From Xanthomonas sontii (GTDB lineage: Bacteria; Pseudomonadota; Gammaproteobacteria; Xanthomonadales; Xanthomonadaceae): a DNA stretch of 64,000 nucleotides. Position 1 is the first letter of the stretch. Each line of letters opens with the position of its first letter. Shown here in pieces: positions 62,916 to 64,000 of this stretch. The stretch spans positions 1,548,001-1,612,000 of the forward strand of contig NZ_CP132342.1 of assembly GCF_040529055.1 (NCBI RefSeq), in the 5' to 3' direction. The notes below the pieces were generated by a model. It worked only from the letters and a program-made list of their open reading frames with translations. It was not told the DNA's origin and ran no database searches. A program made the position numbers and the translations under genes.

Positions 62916-62991
62916 GGGCCTATAGCTCAACGGTTAGAGCAGAGGACTCATAATCCTTTGGTTCCAGGTTCGAATCCTGGTGGGCCCACCA
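62916..62991 (+). tRNA. tRNA-Ile2 (anticodon CAT, lysidine type)
   Basis: A 76-nt cloverleaf with an encoded CCA end. The acceptor stem is GGGCCTA pairing with TGGGCCC (one G-U), and the anticodon loop is CTCATAA with anticodon CAT at 62949-62951, as in E. coli ileX. The A73 discriminator and the loop context favour isoleucine tRNA whose C34 is modified to lysidine by TilS to read AUA, rather than elongator Met. Such CAT tRNAs are often misannotated as Met. Confidence 0.9.
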
Positions 62992-63024
62992 TCAGCATGC
63001 AAAGGCAATTGCATGCTGTCTGCT
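62988..63024. repeat. Left copy of imperfect direct repeat (tRNA 3' end plus hairpin)
   Basis: The ACCA end of the tRNA, two spacer bases and the 31-bp hairpin region recur at 63962-63998 with 25 of 31 identical positions in the hairpin part and the same spacing from ACCA. The two copies flank the DUF3883 pseudogene. Confidence 0.6.
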
Positions 63025-63027
63025 TTT
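62994..63027 (+). terminator. Terminator hairpin of the tRNA gene
   Basis: A perfect 9-bp stem (AGCATGCAA / TTGCATGCT) with a 6-base loop starts 2 bases after CCA and is followed, 7 bases later, by TTTT. It is imperfectly copied at 63968-63998. Confidence 0.75.
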
Positions 63028-63091
63028 CAAGATGAGCGGACGTTGGAAGTGAGCCCGACCCCATTCTTGTAGTGTTAGTGAGGCCGTCGTC

Positions 63092-63848
63092 TTAGAAGCG
63101 CGCGATGTACATGGTTGACTCGAGAAGGCAATGCGAAGCGATGGCGCCGGGCAGATCGAATAGGCGTGGCTTTGCGCGGAAGTCGAAGAGACGATAGAGG
63201 CGGTATTTGTCAGCATCGACTTCCGAGCGTGCCAGTTCGTTGCGGCTGACATGGAATGGAGTCAGGATGCCGAACGCGGTGGTCTTTACCTCGATGAGTC
63301 GTTCTCGGCCATCGGTCTCGTAGGAGAGTACGTCGTAGCCTAGGCCATCGCCTTGAGAAGCGGCTATGTGCTCGACCCGATTGGCCAGGCGTTTCTGGCC
63401 AGCTGCATGAAGGCGGCGGGTCTCCAACTCTATTACGAACAACTCGCCGGCCCGGCCCAACGATTGTGGGTGCCGGAACCCATACGGCTTCCGTATCCTC
63501 TGGGGCGATCATCACTGCGGGTCGTAGCACGGCGGATTGAGCAGCGGCCTGTAGTGCATCGTTCGACTGCGCTTGACTTCCCACCACGTCGAACAACAGG
63601 GTCTGGTAATTGCCACGCGGCTTGTAGCCATCGATGTACGGGTAGCCGAGTGCGAGAAGGACTGCGCTGATGTTGCAGTGTTTGAACTCGATGGCGGCCC
63701 TGTTGCGCCCGTCGAGCCGCTCGGCCAGCGCACGTGCATGGACGGTCTTGCTATACCGCTGGCCGTTCAGTTCGAGCGTGAGCATGTGCAAGTAGTCGGC
63801 GACGCAGGCCTCCACTTCTTCATGCGACCAGTCTGTGCCTCGTGCCAT
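63092..63848 (-). pseudogene. DUF3883 nuclease-like protein, frameshifted
   Basis: The first part (MARGTDWSHEEVEACVADYL, AIEFKHCNISAVLLALGYPY, IDGYKPRGNYQTLLF) and the last part (GRAGELFVIELETRRLHAAG, GDGLGYDVLSYE, LIEVKTTAFGI) together form a typical DUF3883 protein, whose C-terminal GDGxGYD...IEVKTT region resembles a PD-(D/E)XK nuclease fold. They lie in two frames. One extra C (minus-strand G) in the CCC run at 63456-63458 would explain the shift: without it the join reads PTIVGRAGELF. It may be a decayed gene, a sequencing error or a programmed shift. DUF3883 proteins often accompany restriction or defence loci. Confidence 0.75.
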
Positions 63849-63961
63849 ATAGCTCCTCTCGCGTGTCACCAGGTTAACTAGCAGAAGTGTGGGGAGCTAG
63901 TCCTGGCAGCGATAGCTCTGTGGGGCGATGTGATGCGGGCAGTAGCGATTGCTAGTGGTCT

Positions 63962-63998
63962 ACCAGCAGCATGCAACGGCGGCTGCATGTTGTCCGCT
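63962..63998. repeat. Right copy of imperfect direct repeat
   Basis: It reads ACCAGCAGCATGCAACGGC and continues with a hairpin like the tRNA terminator. Upstream bases (GTGGTCTACCA) resemble the tRNA 3' end (GTGGGCCCACCA). The window ends 2 bases later, so what follows is unknown. Confidence 0.6.
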
Positions 63999-64000
63999 CT

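Noticed and set aside
62916..62991. Elongator tRNA-Met
   Set aside because: The CTCATAA loop and overall similarity to ileX favour lysidine-modified tRNA-Ile2.

Overview
The window is GC-rich, densely coded chromosomal DNA from a gammaproteobacterium, most likely a Xanthomonas or a very close relative. This is inferred from the topA / smg-dprA-LysM / def-fmt-rsmB neighbourhood, a GlgE-TreS/maltokinase-GlgB cluster, a GH92 plus sugar-isomerase locus, and REP-like repeats. Nothing indicates a plasmid or an intact prophage.

Layout. Positions 1-9.1 kb hold housekeeping genes: topA (cut by the window edge), two GYF_2-headed membrane proteins, smg, dprA and a LysM protein on the minus strand, then def, fmt and rsmB on the plus strand. 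Positions 9.1-15.2 kb are a plus-strand surface-glycan (LPS core-like) block of five genes. Positions 15.3-23 kb carry two bPH2 membrane proteins, GTP cyclohydrolase II, a GNAT acetyltransferase, an LpxL-type acyltransferase, dtd and rpoD with a clear terminator.

Positions 23.2-32.6 kb are the most unusual part. A TPR-bearing Ser/Thr kinase and an ECF sigma factor lie on the minus strand. Divergent from them runs a tightly packed plus-strand operon: a free-standing IS5-type DNA-binding domain, a coiled-coil protein, an inner-membrane protein with an OmpA-like peptidoglycan-binding end, a Ras-like small GTPase, a histidine-kinase-like protein lacking its key residues, and a LysR regulator. I propose this as a candidate undescribed GTPase-controlled envelope system, possibly under the phosphorylation-dependent sigma factor next door.

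Positions 32.7-44.7 kb hold a small unknown protein, an aquaporin, and then a three-gene surface module: an Ig-headed outer-membrane-like protein, an OmpA-family protein and a 1930-residue DUF11/SdrD-B-like protein.

Positions 44.9-51.2 kb look like a mannose-scavenging unit: GH92 alpha-mannosidase, FucP-type transporter, mannose isomerase-like protein and LacI regulator. Positions 51.2-53.0 kb contain a tandem array of about 111-bp REP-like units interrupted by a complete 1208-bp IS5-family element whose TGAA target duplication can be read directly. Positions 53.5-62.2 kb encode the GlgE alpha-glucan pathway as three genes joined by 4-nt overlaps; GlgE has an extra N-terminal GH13-like domain without catalytic residues. 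Positions 62.3-64 kb have an Imm10-like small protein, tRNA-Ile2(CAT), and a frameshifted DUF3883 nuclease-like gene lying between the tRNA 3' end and an imperfect copy of that end plus its terminator hairpin.
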